A stretch of DNA of 64,000 bases from Aliagarivorans taiwanensis DSM 22990 (lineage in GTDB: Bacteria; Pseudomonadota; Gammaproteobacteria; Enterobacterales; Celerinatantimonadaceae). The DNA lies in the NCBI RefSeq assembly GCF_000429505.1, contig NZ_AUBZ01000004.1, positions 1-64,000 of the forward strand. The letters are read 5' to 3'. The first letter of the stretch is position 1, and each line of letters opens with the position of its first letter. Positions 24,964 to 33,212 of this stretch are shown piece after piece. Below the pieces are notes generated by a model. The model searched no databases. It was not told where the DNA came from and saw only the letters and a program-made list of their open reading frames with translations. The translations under genes were made by a program, and so were the position numbers.

Positions 24964-25073
24964 TGACCTAGCGTAAGTCGGCGTTTGTCTGTCCACTTCC
25001 CCTATCTTCAGTGTTCTTAAGCATTATTAACATTTTACGTATTAGTAATAAGTAAAAGCGTATAACTTATCTA

Positions 25074-26135
25074 CTAAACCTCTTTGATAAGCTGTTTTGG
25101 TGATTTCTTATGTGAGTATGGGATCATGCCACCTGGATCTGGATATCCGACTGAGATCAGCATAATTGGCCGTTCATAGGGCTTCAACTTAAGTAATTTA
25201 GAAAGATCGCGCTCTTTCTTCTCTAGATCTGGCCAGTTAATAGGACATGTAGATAGTCCTAAGGTTTCCAGCGCCAACATCAACTGCATGGCAGCCAATG
25301 ATCCGTCGATATAGATAACATGCCTGTCACGTTCAAACGGGTATGCAGATAAGTCTCCCACAACAGCAATCATTGCTGGAATATTATGCGAAAACCCCAC
25401 TGTTCCCATTGCTATGTTAGCAATCTCCTGCGCTTGCTGTTCCTGTACAGCAGTATAAAAGCGAAACGGCTGACGGTTACAAGCAGAAGGCGCTAAGCTT
25501 GCAGCTTGAACTGCTTGTTCAATGAGTTCTATAGGAACAGCTTCTTTTCGATACCAACGAACCGAGCGGCGCTGCTGACAGAGCGCTAAGAATTGCTCAT
25601 AATTTACATCGCTTTTCACACCTTCATCACGGCAATAAGGAATGAAATCGTTGCTACTGGCAGGCTTAGGCAGTTGGCTGAATTGGTTGTAAGCTTTATC
25701 GAGCCATGGCGATGATAAATCAACAACTGAAAAGTACTCTGTCAGGACATCAAAGGCCCACTGCATCTCCTGGCGCTCAACACTACCAGCAGCGACACAT
25801 CGTGAGTAACAATTGAGAGTCTCTGCGAGATAATCTTTAGCAAACACACTTCTCCTTGGGCGCATTATCAGCCCTTTCTCTAAGCGATGAATGTTTCTAC
25901 GCAGTAACACAGAGCTATCACCGATGGTATGTAAGCTCTTTTGATAAGCCCGTTGCCCAGATAATACCGCATGTTGCTCTCGCTTAAACTGTCCAGAAAA
26001 GACACTGTAGTAAAGTCTTGATAATCCCTGAGAGCCACTCATCAAATTAGCAAGCGGTCTCATTATAGACAAAAGTAACGACTTTATAGTCTGCTTAAAT
26101 TTACTCAAATTGAATCGATGTCGGTTGAAAATCAT
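25074..26135 (-). CDS. Nitroreductase-family protein of the polysaccharide locus
   Basis: 353 residues. The C-terminal ~180 residues have the FMN-binding nitroreductase fold, with QRRSVRWYRKEAVPIELI, ASLAPSACNRQPFRFY and a GLSTCPINWPD segment. The N-terminal ~170 residues are an extension with basic helices (LLRRNIHRLEKGLIMRPRR) not present in ordinary nitroreductases. Proteins of this build occur repeatedly in exopolysaccharide clusters; their reaction is unknown to me, and modification of a sugar or a pyruvyl-type group is only a guess. The gene follows the flippase gene after four bases and is surely co-transcribed with it. Confidence 0.75.
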   Translation of the reverse strand: MIFNRHRFNLSKFKQTIKSLLLSIMRPLANLMSGSQGLSRLYYSVFSGQFKREQHAVLSGQRAYQKSLHTIGDSSVLLRRNIHRLEKGLIMRPRRSVFAKDYLAETLNCYSRCVAAGSVERQEMQWAFDVLTEYFSVVDLSSPWLDKAYNQFSQLPKPASSNDFIPYCRDEGVKSDVNYEQFLALCQQRRSVRWYRKEAVPIELIEQAVQAASLAPSACNRQPFRFYTAVQEQQAQEIANIAMGTVGFSHNIPAMIAVVGDLSAYPFERDRHVIYIDGSLAAMQLMLALETLGLSTCPINWPDLEKKERDLSKLLKLKPYERPIMLISVGYPDPGGMIPYSHKKSPKQLIKEV

Positions 26136-26139
26136 TTCG

Positions 26140-27435
26140 CTACCACTTAAAAATCCGATGAATCCGTAGAGGAGTCAGTAATGAACGAGTCATAACCCAA
26201 GCCATGGGTCGAGTTTTCTCGCTAAAAAAGAACGCTAACCATCCCGCGCTTGCATAGGATATCAATGTAGCTAGGGCCGCGCCAATCGCCCCCATCTCAG
26301 GAATTAGCCATAAATTCAGTAGCACATTTATCGCGCAACCAGTTAGGTGTGTCACGAGAGAAAACTTGAGCAAATCCTCCATCATTAACCACCTGCTTGC
26401 CAAGGTTCGCATAAAGACAAACACTCCAGCCCATATATGCACAGCCAGTACGGTAGCACTTGGCAAATAGGTGTCGCCAAATACGAAAGAGACCATAGGC
26501 TTAGCTAGCAACTGAACAGATAATGCTAACGCTAGAGCTAACACGAATAGGCCATCACAACTTCGCTGCAACCTAGTCAAATATTTGCTTCGATTTACTT
26601 CCCTAAGCGACATAAGCCTTGGAAACAAAGCCGCAGTAATCGCTAGGGGGATAAAGTACCAAATCTCAGAGAGTCTTGCCGCTAGGGCGTAGTAACCCAC
26701 CTCTTCCATGGAGGTCATTCTAGCAAGCATGATCTGGTCAAATTTTTCGTTAACGACAACTGCAACCGAAGAGAGTATCAGCCAGAAGCTTCTTGAAAAA
26801 AAGAACTTGCACATCAAGGGCTCAAAGCGCCACCTTAGTAGCGCTTTAGTTTGCACATGGTAGCATACCAACACACCAAAGCCTTGGATTAAGAACTCAA
26901 TGCCGAAAACAATAATCAGCCAATGCAGCGGGTTAACAGAAGAAAGGCTAAGAATTTTCAAGCCGCTACAAATAACGACCGAGAAAAAACGAATGAGCGC
27001 AGGTACATGCAATTGCATGCGCGACTCATAGTAGAAGTTCAGTCCAAGTAGCGCGGTGCTTCCCCCTCCCATCAGCAAAACTAAATAAGCCGCGTTAGAG
27101 ATCCCTGCGGGGAGTAACCAATGAACACCAAGAAAGTACAATGTCGCCATTCCGACACATCCGCCCAAACAGCGAATACCAATGGCGGTGCCTAGCACCT
27201 CGTCATGTTGCTTAGGGCGATTTAGTAGTTCTCTTGAAATGAGGCCGTTTAGGCCAAGCGCGGTAAACGGAATAAACAGTCCGACAAGCGACAGAAGGTA
27301 GGATAGCGCCCCCCATTGAGCGGCACCCAAACTTCGAGTCACTAATGTTACCACGACCAAGTTAATCATCATGGAAATCACTTTTTCCACAATTTGCACT
27401 AACGAGTTACTGAGTATCGATTTAGCTCTAAACAT
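26140..27435 (-). CDS. Wzx-type lipid-linked oligosaccharide flippase
   Basis: 431 residues with about twelve to fourteen membrane segments over the whole length; the N-terminal block SNSLVQIVEKVISMMINLVVVTLVTRSLGAAQWG is typical of the polysaccharide-transport (MOP superfamily) group. It would turn the undecaprenyl-linked repeat to the periplasmic side for the Wzy-like polymerase. It is on the opposite strand to the rest of the cluster, in a two-gene unit with the nitroreductase-like gene. With Wzx, Wzy and Wzz all present, the locus follows the Wzy-dependent route. An initiating sugar-phosphate transferase is missing and must be supplied elsewhere (for example WecA). Confidence 0.85.
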   Translation of the reverse strand: MFRAKSILSNSLVQIVEKVISMMINLVVVTLVTRSLGAAQWGALSYLLSLVGLFIPFTALGLNGLISRELLNRPKQHDEVLGTAIGIRCLGGCVGMATLYFLGVHWLLPAGISNAAYLVLLMGGGSTALLGLNFYYESRMQLHVPALIRFFSVVICSGLKILSLSSVNPLHWLIIVFGIEFLIQGFGVLVCYHVQTKALLRWRFEPLMCKFFFSRSFWLILSSVAVVVNEKFDQIMLARMTSMEEVGYYALAARLSEIWYFIPLAITAALFPRLMSLREVNRSKYLTRLQRSCDGLFVLALALALSVQLLAKPMVSFVFGDTYLPSATVLAVHIWAGVFVFMRTLASRWLMMEDLLKFSLVTHLTGCAINVLLNLWLIPEMGAIGAALATLISYASAGWLAFFFSEKTRPMAWVMTRSLLTPLRIHRIFKW

Positions 27436-27519
27436 TTTAACTTAGATTCTATGCGCTCAAATTTGTGTTTTAGACTCGTGTCCAGTAATCACTATGAACT
27501 TAGATATAAGACTTATTGC

Positions 27520-27760
27520 TGGCTTGCTCACCTTAAATAACCCCAGTTATGACTAGCGCCAACTGACTCGGACCTCGCTCTTGAACTTGACGAGAAGGCC
27601 ACACCGTACATAAGGCCCCATTGATTCGCAACCATAATGCTACATTGGCCACACTTTTGAGAAGGTTGCTTGCAGCGGAGCCCCTTAAATCCCAGAAAAG
27701 CCAAACAACATACTGGCTTTATTGGAAAGCTCATCGATAGCACGATTTTCGAAAGCCCTT
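27520..27760 (-). repeat. Decayed copy of a recurrent short element (YVRCGLLVKFKSEVRVSWR type)
   Basis: On the minus strand, bases around 27567-27626 read PYVRCGLLVKFKSEVRVSWR and then a stop; just upstream another frame reads VALWLRINGA. One extra C (in GGGGCCTTATG) breaks what would be a continuous VALWLRINGAYVRCGLL... frame. I remember this peptide from many small hypothetical proteins annotated in marine gammaproteobacteria, so this looks like a degraded copy of a dispersed element, not a living gene. The 84-codon frame annotated across it is in another phase. Boundaries are approximate. Confidence 0.4.
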
Positions 27761-27802
27761 GGCAGCTAACCCCTTCTGACAAGAATGGAGAGGACTATGC
27801 CT

Positions 27803-27853
27803 GCGCCATAGGCTGGTTGATTTGTAATGGTACCTAGTAGGCGTACTTAACCG
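27803..27853 (-). repeat. Degenerate copy of the tRNA-Leu 3' end and terminator
   Basis: These 51 bases align with 27942-27992, which hold the terminator stem and the 3' part (CCA, acceptor, T-arm) of the tRNA-Leu gene. Agreement is about 80-85 percent, with two single-base indels. It is too degraded to act as a tRNA end. It may be the relic of a second tRNA-Leu copy or of an attachment site at the edge of the left-hand island. Confidence 0.7.
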
Positions 27854-27930
27854 AGCCAACCGTTGGCCGCCACCCCGGGCGTGGCGGGGAACTCTCCGGC
27901 CCAAAACCAGCCATTCTCAAAATTCAGGCA

Positions 27931-27957
27931 CAAAAAAACCAGCGCTATAGGCTGGTT
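27931..27957 (-). terminator. Terminator of tRNA-Leu
   Basis: On the minus strand AACCAGC, a seven-base loop, GCTGGTT, then a T run. It starts ten bases after the CCA end of the tRNA. Confidence 0.85.
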
Positions 27958-27966
27958 AGTTTGTGA

Positions 27967-28053
27967 TGGTACCAGTGGGCGGACTTGAACCGCCACGCCC
28001 GCAAAGGCAACGGATTTTGAATCCGTCGTGTCTACCAATTTCACCACACTGGC
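27967..28053 (-). tRNA. tRNA-Leu (anticodon CAA)
   Basis: 87 nt on the minus strand, starting GCCAGTGTGGTGAAATTGG and ending in an encoded CCA. The anticodon arm ACGGA-TTCAAAA-TCCGT gives CAA, reading UUG codons. A long variable arm, the D-loop GG and the GGTTCAAGTCC T-arm mark a leucine tRNA. The acceptor stem has seven pairs, the first being G-U. The 3' end points towards the polysaccharide island, the usual orientation for integration at a tRNA gene. Confidence 0.96.
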
Positions 28054-28228
28054 ATCATATTGTGTTCTCGCGTTAGCGAGTGACTGGCATTATAAGGAGC
28101 GCGCTTAGATTGGCAAGTGCTTTTTTACCGCTTTATGACTGTTTGTTTAATCTTGCAGCAAGTTGCCATTCCGTTGTCTGACGCCTCTGTTAGAATGCCT
28201 CCATCCAGGATGATTATCAGTGTAACCA

Positions 28229-28705
28229 ATGACTAGCCAAGCCCAGTACGCCGCGCTGCCCAATGCCGGTTTCTTTCGTCGCCTCGCTGCGTTTATCTAC
28301 GACTTCTTTATGGCCTCGGCGATCGCCTTGGTGATGACCATGCTCAGTCTGGCGCTGACCGCTATCGCTAATGCGCTGGGAGTCATTAGCTTACCAGATG
28401 GGATGGAGCACTCCACCTATCTCACCCAACAGTGGTGGTCGCAGCTGCTGATTTGGGGCGGCGTGGTGGTGTTTTTTATCTGGTTTTGGACCCGTGCGGG
28501 GCAAACCATCGGCATGCGTGCATGGCGCTTGCGGGTGCAGAACAAAGACGGCAGCAATATCTCCATCTCCCAAGCCTGCTTACGCTTATTTACCGCCGCC
28601 TTCGGCCTTGGCAACCTGATGGTGCTGGTGACCCGCGAGAACCTCGCGTTTCAAGATTTATGGGCGCGCTGCGTCGTGGTCACCCTGCCCAAACCCAACA
28701 AGTAA
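28229..28705 (+). CDS. RDD-family membrane protein
   Basis: 158 residues with three hydrophobic segments (about 27-50, 70-90 and 115-135). The first carries the RDD pattern, FFRRLAAFIYDFFMASAIAL (Arg near the start, Asp within), and the C-terminal part has QTIGMRAWRLRVQNKDG and FQDLWARCVVV, typical of this family. RDD proteins are small inner-membrane proteins; some act in sodium/proton exchange, but the role here is not known. It is a single gene convergent with lptG and separated from it by a terminator. Confidence 0.85.
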   Translation: MTSQAQYAALPNAGFFRRLAAFIYDFFMASAIALVMTMLSLALTAIANALGVISLPDGMEHSTYLTQQWWSQLLIWGGVVVFFIWFWTRAGQTIGMRAWRLRVQNKDGSNISISQACLRLFTAAFGLGNLMVLVTRENLAFQDLWARCVVVTLPKPNK

Positions 28706-28722
28706 GGCCCAACGCGAAATAA

Positions 28723-28760
28723 CAAAAAAGGCGCTACGTATTGCTCGCAGCGCCTTATCC
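28723..28760 (-). terminator. Terminator of lptFG
   Basis: AAGGCGCT at 28728-28735 pairs with AGCGCCTT at 28749-28756; on the minus strand the stem is followed by TTTTTT. It lies 20 bases after lptG and may also stop the RDD gene from the other side. Confidence 0.85.
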
Positions 28761-28778
28761 AATTCGTCGCTAACTCTG

Positions 28779-29846
28779 TTAGGCCCGCCGGTTAATCAAC
28801 ACCAAGGCCAAGCCCAACACAAACACGCTAGGCAAAGCCGCGCCAATATACGGCGGCACGCCATACACCAGACTCACCGAGCCCAACACCTGATCGGCGA
28901 TGTAGTAGCTAAAGCCTGCCACCACACCCAGGATGATCTTCACCCCCATGCTGGAGCTGCGTAGCGGACCAAATACAAATGAAAGTGACAGCAGCATCAT
29001 AATCGCAGTAACGATGGGCATCATTATCTTACGCGCCAATGCCAGCTCATAGCGGGCCGGATCTTGCTTGTTCATCTTCAAATAATCGATGTACGACACC
29101 AGACCGGTGATCGACAAATCTAGCGGCTTGACTGCCACCACGCTTAGTTTTTCTGGGGTCAGAGTACTGGCCCAGGGCAGATCGTTCACCTCTGCGCGTT
29201 TGATTTGCTCATCATCGAACTCGGTGATCCGAGCGGTTTCAATCCACCACTGTCCGTCTTTGAAGTAGGCCGCATCGCCCTCTATCAGCCGGTACAAGTC
29301 GTTGTCATCGTTCAGGTGGTAGATGGTGATATTCAGCAGACGCTGGTTATCGCGCACCTCAGAGATGTTCACAAAGCTATCGCCGTCTTTGGCCCATACC
29401 CCGCGCTGCACCGCCATCATCGAACCGCCAGAGATCTTGCTGGAGCGCAGCTCTTTGGCCATCACCTCAGTATCTGGGGCTACGTACTCACCGAGTAGCA
29501 TCATCAGGACCATCATCGGTACCGCAGTCTTCAGCACCGACACTGAGATGTTAAAGCGCGACAAGCCCGCCGCTTGCATCACCGTCAGCTCCGACGAGCT
29601 GGCAAGGGTGCCTAGGCCAATCAGAGAGCCGAGCAAGGCGGCTACCGGGAAGAACAGCTCCAGCTCTTTAGGCACACTTAGCACCACATACCACAGGGCA
29701 TCAACGATCTGATAGTCGCCACGACCGACCGCACCAAGCTGCTCTACAAACTTGATGATCATGCTCAGGCTCTGCAGGGTCAGCAGCACCATAAAGCTGG
29801 CAAATAGGATGGTACGACCCACGTACCAATCTAGAATTCGAAACAC
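28779..29846 (-). CDS. lptG: LPS export permease LptG
   Basis: 355 residues, GTG start. One of two permease subunits of the LptB2FGC transporter that extracts LPS from the inner membrane. Topology is typical: three membrane segments in the first ~125 residues, a beta-jellyroll periplasmic domain (about 130-265) and three more segments at the C-terminus. MFRILDWYVGRTILFASFMV and the GDYQIVDALWYVVLSVP segment match LptG. It begins directly after the lptF stop, and both genes are divergent from pepA, as in E. coli. Confidence 0.95.
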   Translation of the reverse strand: MFRILDWYVGRTILFASFMVLLTLQSLSMIIKFVEQLGAVGRGDYQIVDALWYVVLSVPKELELFFPVAALLGSLIGLGTLASSSELTVMQAAGLSRFNISVSVLKTAVPMMVLMMLLGEYVAPDTEVMAKELRSSKISGGSMMAVQRGVWAKDGDSFVNISEVRDNQRLLNITIYHLNDDNDLYRLIEGDAAYFKDGQWWIETARITEFDDEQIKRAEVNDLPWASTLTPEKLSVVAVKPLDLSITGLVSYIDYLKMNKQDPARYELALARKIMMPIVTAIMMLLSLSFVFGPLRSSSMGVKIILGVVAGFSYYIADQVLGSVSLVYGVPPYIGAALPSVFVLGLALVLINRRA

Positions 29847-30944
29847 TTATTTACCCTTTAACCATTGGCGCCCGATCAAGAACCATTCGCTGCGTAGGAA
29901 CAGGTAGACCGAACCAATTGTGAACATCAATCCATGTACCGCCCATAGGCCGATCTGCGGCGGCAACTTGCCATCTTCCAAAGCACTGCGCGCGGCGCTC
30001 AGCAACAGGTAGTAGCTAAGGTAGAGCAAGATAGCCGGCAGCAGTTTGGCGTAACGCCCTTGGCGTGGGTTCACCGCCGCCAGCGGCACCACCAGCATCA
30101 CCAGAATCGGGACTGACAAGGGCAGGCCAATCCGCCACTGCAGCTCGGCTTCTGTCCGCAGGTCTTCGCGATTAGCTAATAGTTGCTCGGTGGGCAGCGC
30201 CCGTAGGCGTCGCTGGGTTTGCACATCGCCGCGTTCGGAGATGTGCGCCTGATATTCTTCAAAGTGCAGTACGCTGTGATCGAGGTGCTCGGGCGCCTGC
30301 TCGAAGCGCTTACCATCGCGCAGTACCAGCCACAACGAGCCATCGTCGTGCTCTTCGATCTCGCCCTTGCTGGCCATCACGATGGATGCGCGGGCATCCT
30401 CATCGTCAGGGCTGTGCGCCACAAACACCTTCTCTAGCTGGCGGCCCTTGTTGGTGATCTGCTCAACAAAAGTAACCGCGCCGCCACCTAGCGAAGTGAA
30501 GCGCCCCGGTACTAAGGTTGCTAAGCCGGCTTCAGCCTTTACCTGATCAAACAGGCGCTGCTCCAGCTCTTGAGTATAGGGACTCACATAGAGGGTATTG
30601 GCCGCAGAAAACGCCATCGAGATGAGCCCCAACACCATGGTATCGCGCAATAATTGGCTGGTGCTGTAGCCACAGGCTTGTAACACAACCATCTCACTTT
30701 CTGCGTATAAGCGCCCATGCGCCAGCAACACCCCAATAAACAAACTTATTGGTAAAATGAGCACTAAGAAGCTAGGCATGTTGAAAAGCATCAGCTGAGC
30801 AATAATGTTGCCGGGAATGCTGCCATCAGCAGCTTGGCCAAGGATGCGGACAAATTTTTGCGAGGAGAAGATCAGCAGTAGAATCGCCAGAACAGCTATC
30901 TGGGTTTTAAAGGTTTCTCTAAATAAGTATCGGAAAACAAGCAC
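29847..30944 (-). CDS. lptF: LPS export permease LptF
   Basis: 365 residues, GTG start. Partner of LptG in LPS export. It has the same six-segment plan with a periplasmic jellyroll domain of about 170 residues; the N-terminus MLVFRYLFRETFKTQIAVLAILLLIFSSQ and LAHGRLYAESEMVVLQACGYS (coupling-helix region that touches LptB) are clear family features. It is the first gene of the two-gene operon and diverges from pepA across a ~190-base gap that must contain both promoters. Confidence 0.95.
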   Translation of the reverse strand: MLVFRYLFRETFKTQIAVLAILLLIFSSQKFVRILGQAADGSIPGNIIAQLMLFNMPSFLVLILPISLFIGVLLAHGRLYAESEMVVLQACGYSTSQLLRDTMVLGLISMAFSAANTLYVSPYTQELEQRLFDQVKAEAGLATLVPGRFTSLGGGAVTFVEQITNKGRQLEKVFVAHSPDDEDARASIVMASKGEIEEHDDGSLWLVLRDGKRFEQAPEHLDHSVLHFEEYQAHISERGDVQTQRRLRALPTEQLLANREDLRTEAELQWRIGLPLSVPILVMLVVPLAAVNPRQGRYAKLLPAILLYLSYYLLLSAARSALEDGKLPPQIGLWAVHGLMFTIGSVYLFLRSEWFLIGRQWLKGK

Positions 30945-31137
30945 TCAGCGGCCCACTCAAAATATGTATCTATGCTGCCAATGGCAAAAAATTACGTTAA
31001 ACTTTGTGTTTTTGATAGTTTTGTATAGCAAAACAGGGCCAGCTCGCCCATATTGAAGAATCAAATAGTCAGATGCCGCACCTATCAGTTAGCAGGCAAG
31101 CTATCTTAACCCAGATTTGGTGATTGTAGGAGTATTC

Positions 31138-32646
31138 ATGGAGTTTAGCGTAAAAAGCGGTAGCCCAGAAAAACAACGAAGCGCTTGTATTGTCGTCGGC
31201 GTGTACGAACCCCGTCGACTGTCTCCAGTAGCCGAGCAGCTAGACAAAATCAGTGACGGTTACATCTCCGCACTACTACGCCGTGGCGATCTTGAAGGTA
31301 AAGCCGGACAAGTATTGCTGCTGCATCATGTACCGAACGTGCTCAGTGAGCGCGTACTATTAGTGGGCTGTGGTAAAGAACGCGAACTGAATGAACGTCA
31401 GTACCGTCAGATCATCACCAAAACCATTAACACCCTAAACGAGACTGGTTCGATGGAAGCGGTGTGCTTCCTGCCAGAACTGCACGTTAAGTCGCGCAGC
31501 ACCTATTGGAAAGTGCGCCAAGCGGTTGAGGCCACTCAAGAAAGCCTGTACAGCTTCACTAACTACAAGAGCAACTTTGAAGAAGCTCGCCGTCCACTGC
31601 GTAAATTGGTGTTTAACGTACCAACTCGCCGCGAACTAGCAGTGGGTGAAAAAGCCATTCAACACGGCCTGGCGGTCGCCAAGGGCGTGGAGCAAGCCAA
31701 AGACGTGGCCAACCAGCCACCGAACGTGTGCAACCCAGAGTACCTGGCCACTCAAGCCGCACAGCTATGTAAAGATTTCGACAACCTAAGCTTTAGTCGC
31801 TTCGGCGAGAAAGAGCTGGAAGAGATCGGCATGCACTCTTACTTAGCGGTTGGCCGTGGCAGCGCCAACGAGTCGGTAATGAGCGTGATGGAGTACTGTG
31901 CGCCGGGCCACGAGAACGACAAACCGATTGTACTTATCGGCAAAGGCCTGACCTTCGACTCAGGCGGTATCTCGCTCAAACCAGGCGCTGGCATGGATGA
32001 GATGAAATACGATATGGGCGGCGCCGCCGGTATCTTGGGCACCATGCGCTCACTGGCTGAGTTGCAGTTGCCCATCAAGGTGATCGGTATTCTGGCTGGC
32101 TGTGAAAACATGCCCGCAGGCGATGCCTACCGCCCCGGCGACATCATCACTACCATGTCGGGCCAAACCGTTGAAGTGCTCAACACCGACGCTGAAGGCC
32201 GCATGGTACTGTGTGATGTGCTCACCTACGTGGAGCGCTACGAACCAGAGCTGGTAATTGATACCGCGACCCTAACCGGCGCCTGTGTGATTGCCTTGGG
32301 CCATCATACCTCGGGCCTGCTAAGCCCACACAACCCGCTGGCCCATGAGCTTATCAACAGCTCTGATTTAAGTGGTGATAAAGCATGGCGTCTGCCGCTG
32401 GGTGAAGAGTACCAAGAGCAGCTGCAGTCTAACTTTGCCGACATGGCCAATATTGGTGGCAAAGGCGCGGGCACCATTACCGCCGCGTGCTTCTTATCGC
32501 GCTTTGCCAAGAAATATAACTGGGCCCACCTCGACATTGCCGGCACCGCCTGGAAGTCGGGTAAAGACAAAGGTGCCACCGGCCGCCCGGTGCCGATGCT
32601 AACCCAGTTCCTGCTGAGTCGCTCCGGCCAGGAAATTGACGAGTAA
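31138..32646 (+). CDS. pepA: Leucyl aminopeptidase PepA
   Basis: 502 residues. The start is the ATG at 31138 with AGGAG seven bases upstream; an upstream frame from 31117 has no site. M17 metallo-aminopeptidase: N-terminal macro-like domain (1-170) and the catalytic domain with [29 protein letters not shown] and the signature [10 protein letters not shown] (about residues 349-358), which hold the two-metal site. In E. coli PepA also binds DNA (carAB control, Xer recombination). It is divergent from lptF and followed by its own terminator and then holC, the conserved order. Confidence 0.97.
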   Translation: MEFSVKSGSPEKQRSACIVVGVYEPRRLSPVAEQLDKISDGYISALLRRGDLEGKAGQVLLLHHVPNVLSERVLLVGCGKERELNERQYRQIITKTINTLNETGSMEAVCFLPELHVKSRSTYWKVRQAVEATQESLYSFTNYKSNFEEARRPLRKLVFNVPTRRELAVGEKAIQHGLAVAKGVEQAKDVANQPPNVCNPEYLATQAAQLCKDFDNLSFSRFGEKELEEIGMHSYLAVGRGSANESVMSVMEYCAPGHENDKPIVLIGKGLTFDSGGISLKPGAGMDEMKYDMGGAAGILGTMRSLAELQLPIKVIGILAGCENMPAGDAYRPGDIITTMSGQTVEVLNTDAEGRMVLCDVLTYVERYEPELVIDTATLTGACVIALGHHTSGLLSPHNPLAHELINSSDLSGDKAWRLPLGEEYQEQLQSNFADMANIGGKGAGTITAACFLSRFAKKYNWAHLDIAGTAWKSGKDKGATGRPVPMLTQFLLSRSGQEIDE

Positions 32647-32661
32647 CACGGGCTGGAACAC

Positions 32662-32694
32662 AACAGGGAGCTTTTGCTCCCTGTTTTCGTTTTT
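32662..32694 (+). terminator. Terminator of pepA
   Basis: ACAGGGAGC, a TTTT loop, GCTCCCTGT, then TTTCGTTTTT. It lies 15 bases after the pepA stop and separates it from holC. Confidence 0.9.
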
Positions 32695-32751
32695 GTGCCT
32701 GCTAACTTACGCCCGTAAAGAAGGGCAGAACCAGTGCTAGAAAAGTAGCCT

Positions 32752-33198
32752 ATGAATGCGAAATTTTATATCATGCCCGATTCGGTGCATGCCGACAGCG
32801 AAGCCTTGTACCACCATGCCTGCGAGCTGATCGCCAGTCATTACCAACAAGGTGCACGCATCTATGTTCTCGCGCCCGATCAGGCCGCAGCGGAACGTAT
32901 CGACGAACAGCTCTGGCAGTTTGAAGCCAGCCAGTTCGTTCCCCACAACCTTAGCGGCGAAGGTCCGCGAGGAGGGGCGCCAGTCGAAATAGGCTGGCAG
33001 GCGCCGACACAACGGCGTCAAATCTTGGTGAACCTGTGCCCTGAAGCACCCGAGTTTGCCAGACAGTACCAGTTAACCATTGATTTTGTGCCCGCCGACG
33101 ATGACGGCAAAGCAGCGGCACGAGAGCGTTATCGAGTGTACCGCCAGCACGGTCTAAACTTGGAGACCGAGGCCTACACAAAGCATCAATCGAATTAG
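32752..33198 (+). CDS. holC: DNA polymerase III chi subunit HolC
   Basis: 148 residues, the normal length. Chi links the clamp loader to single-strand-binding protein at the replication fork. Family features are the N-terminal KFYIMPD strand, [43 protein letters not shown] and the [19 protein letters not shown] segment. It lies between pepA and valS, with valS starting 15 bases after its stop, the conserved arrangement. Confidence 0.95.
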   Translation: MNAKFYIMPDSVHADSEALYHHACELIASHYQQGARIYVLAPDQAAAERIDEQLWQFEASQFVPHNLSGEGPRGGAPVEIGWQAPTQRRQILVNLCPEAPEFARQYQLTIDFVPADDDGKAAARERYRVYRQHGLNLETEAYTKHQSN

Positions 33199-33212
33199 AG
33201 TCAACAGATCCG

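Noticed and set aside
27528-27782. 84-codon minus-strand open frame
   Set aside because: It covers the degraded recurrent element in a different phase from the recognisable peptide; not likely to be a gene.
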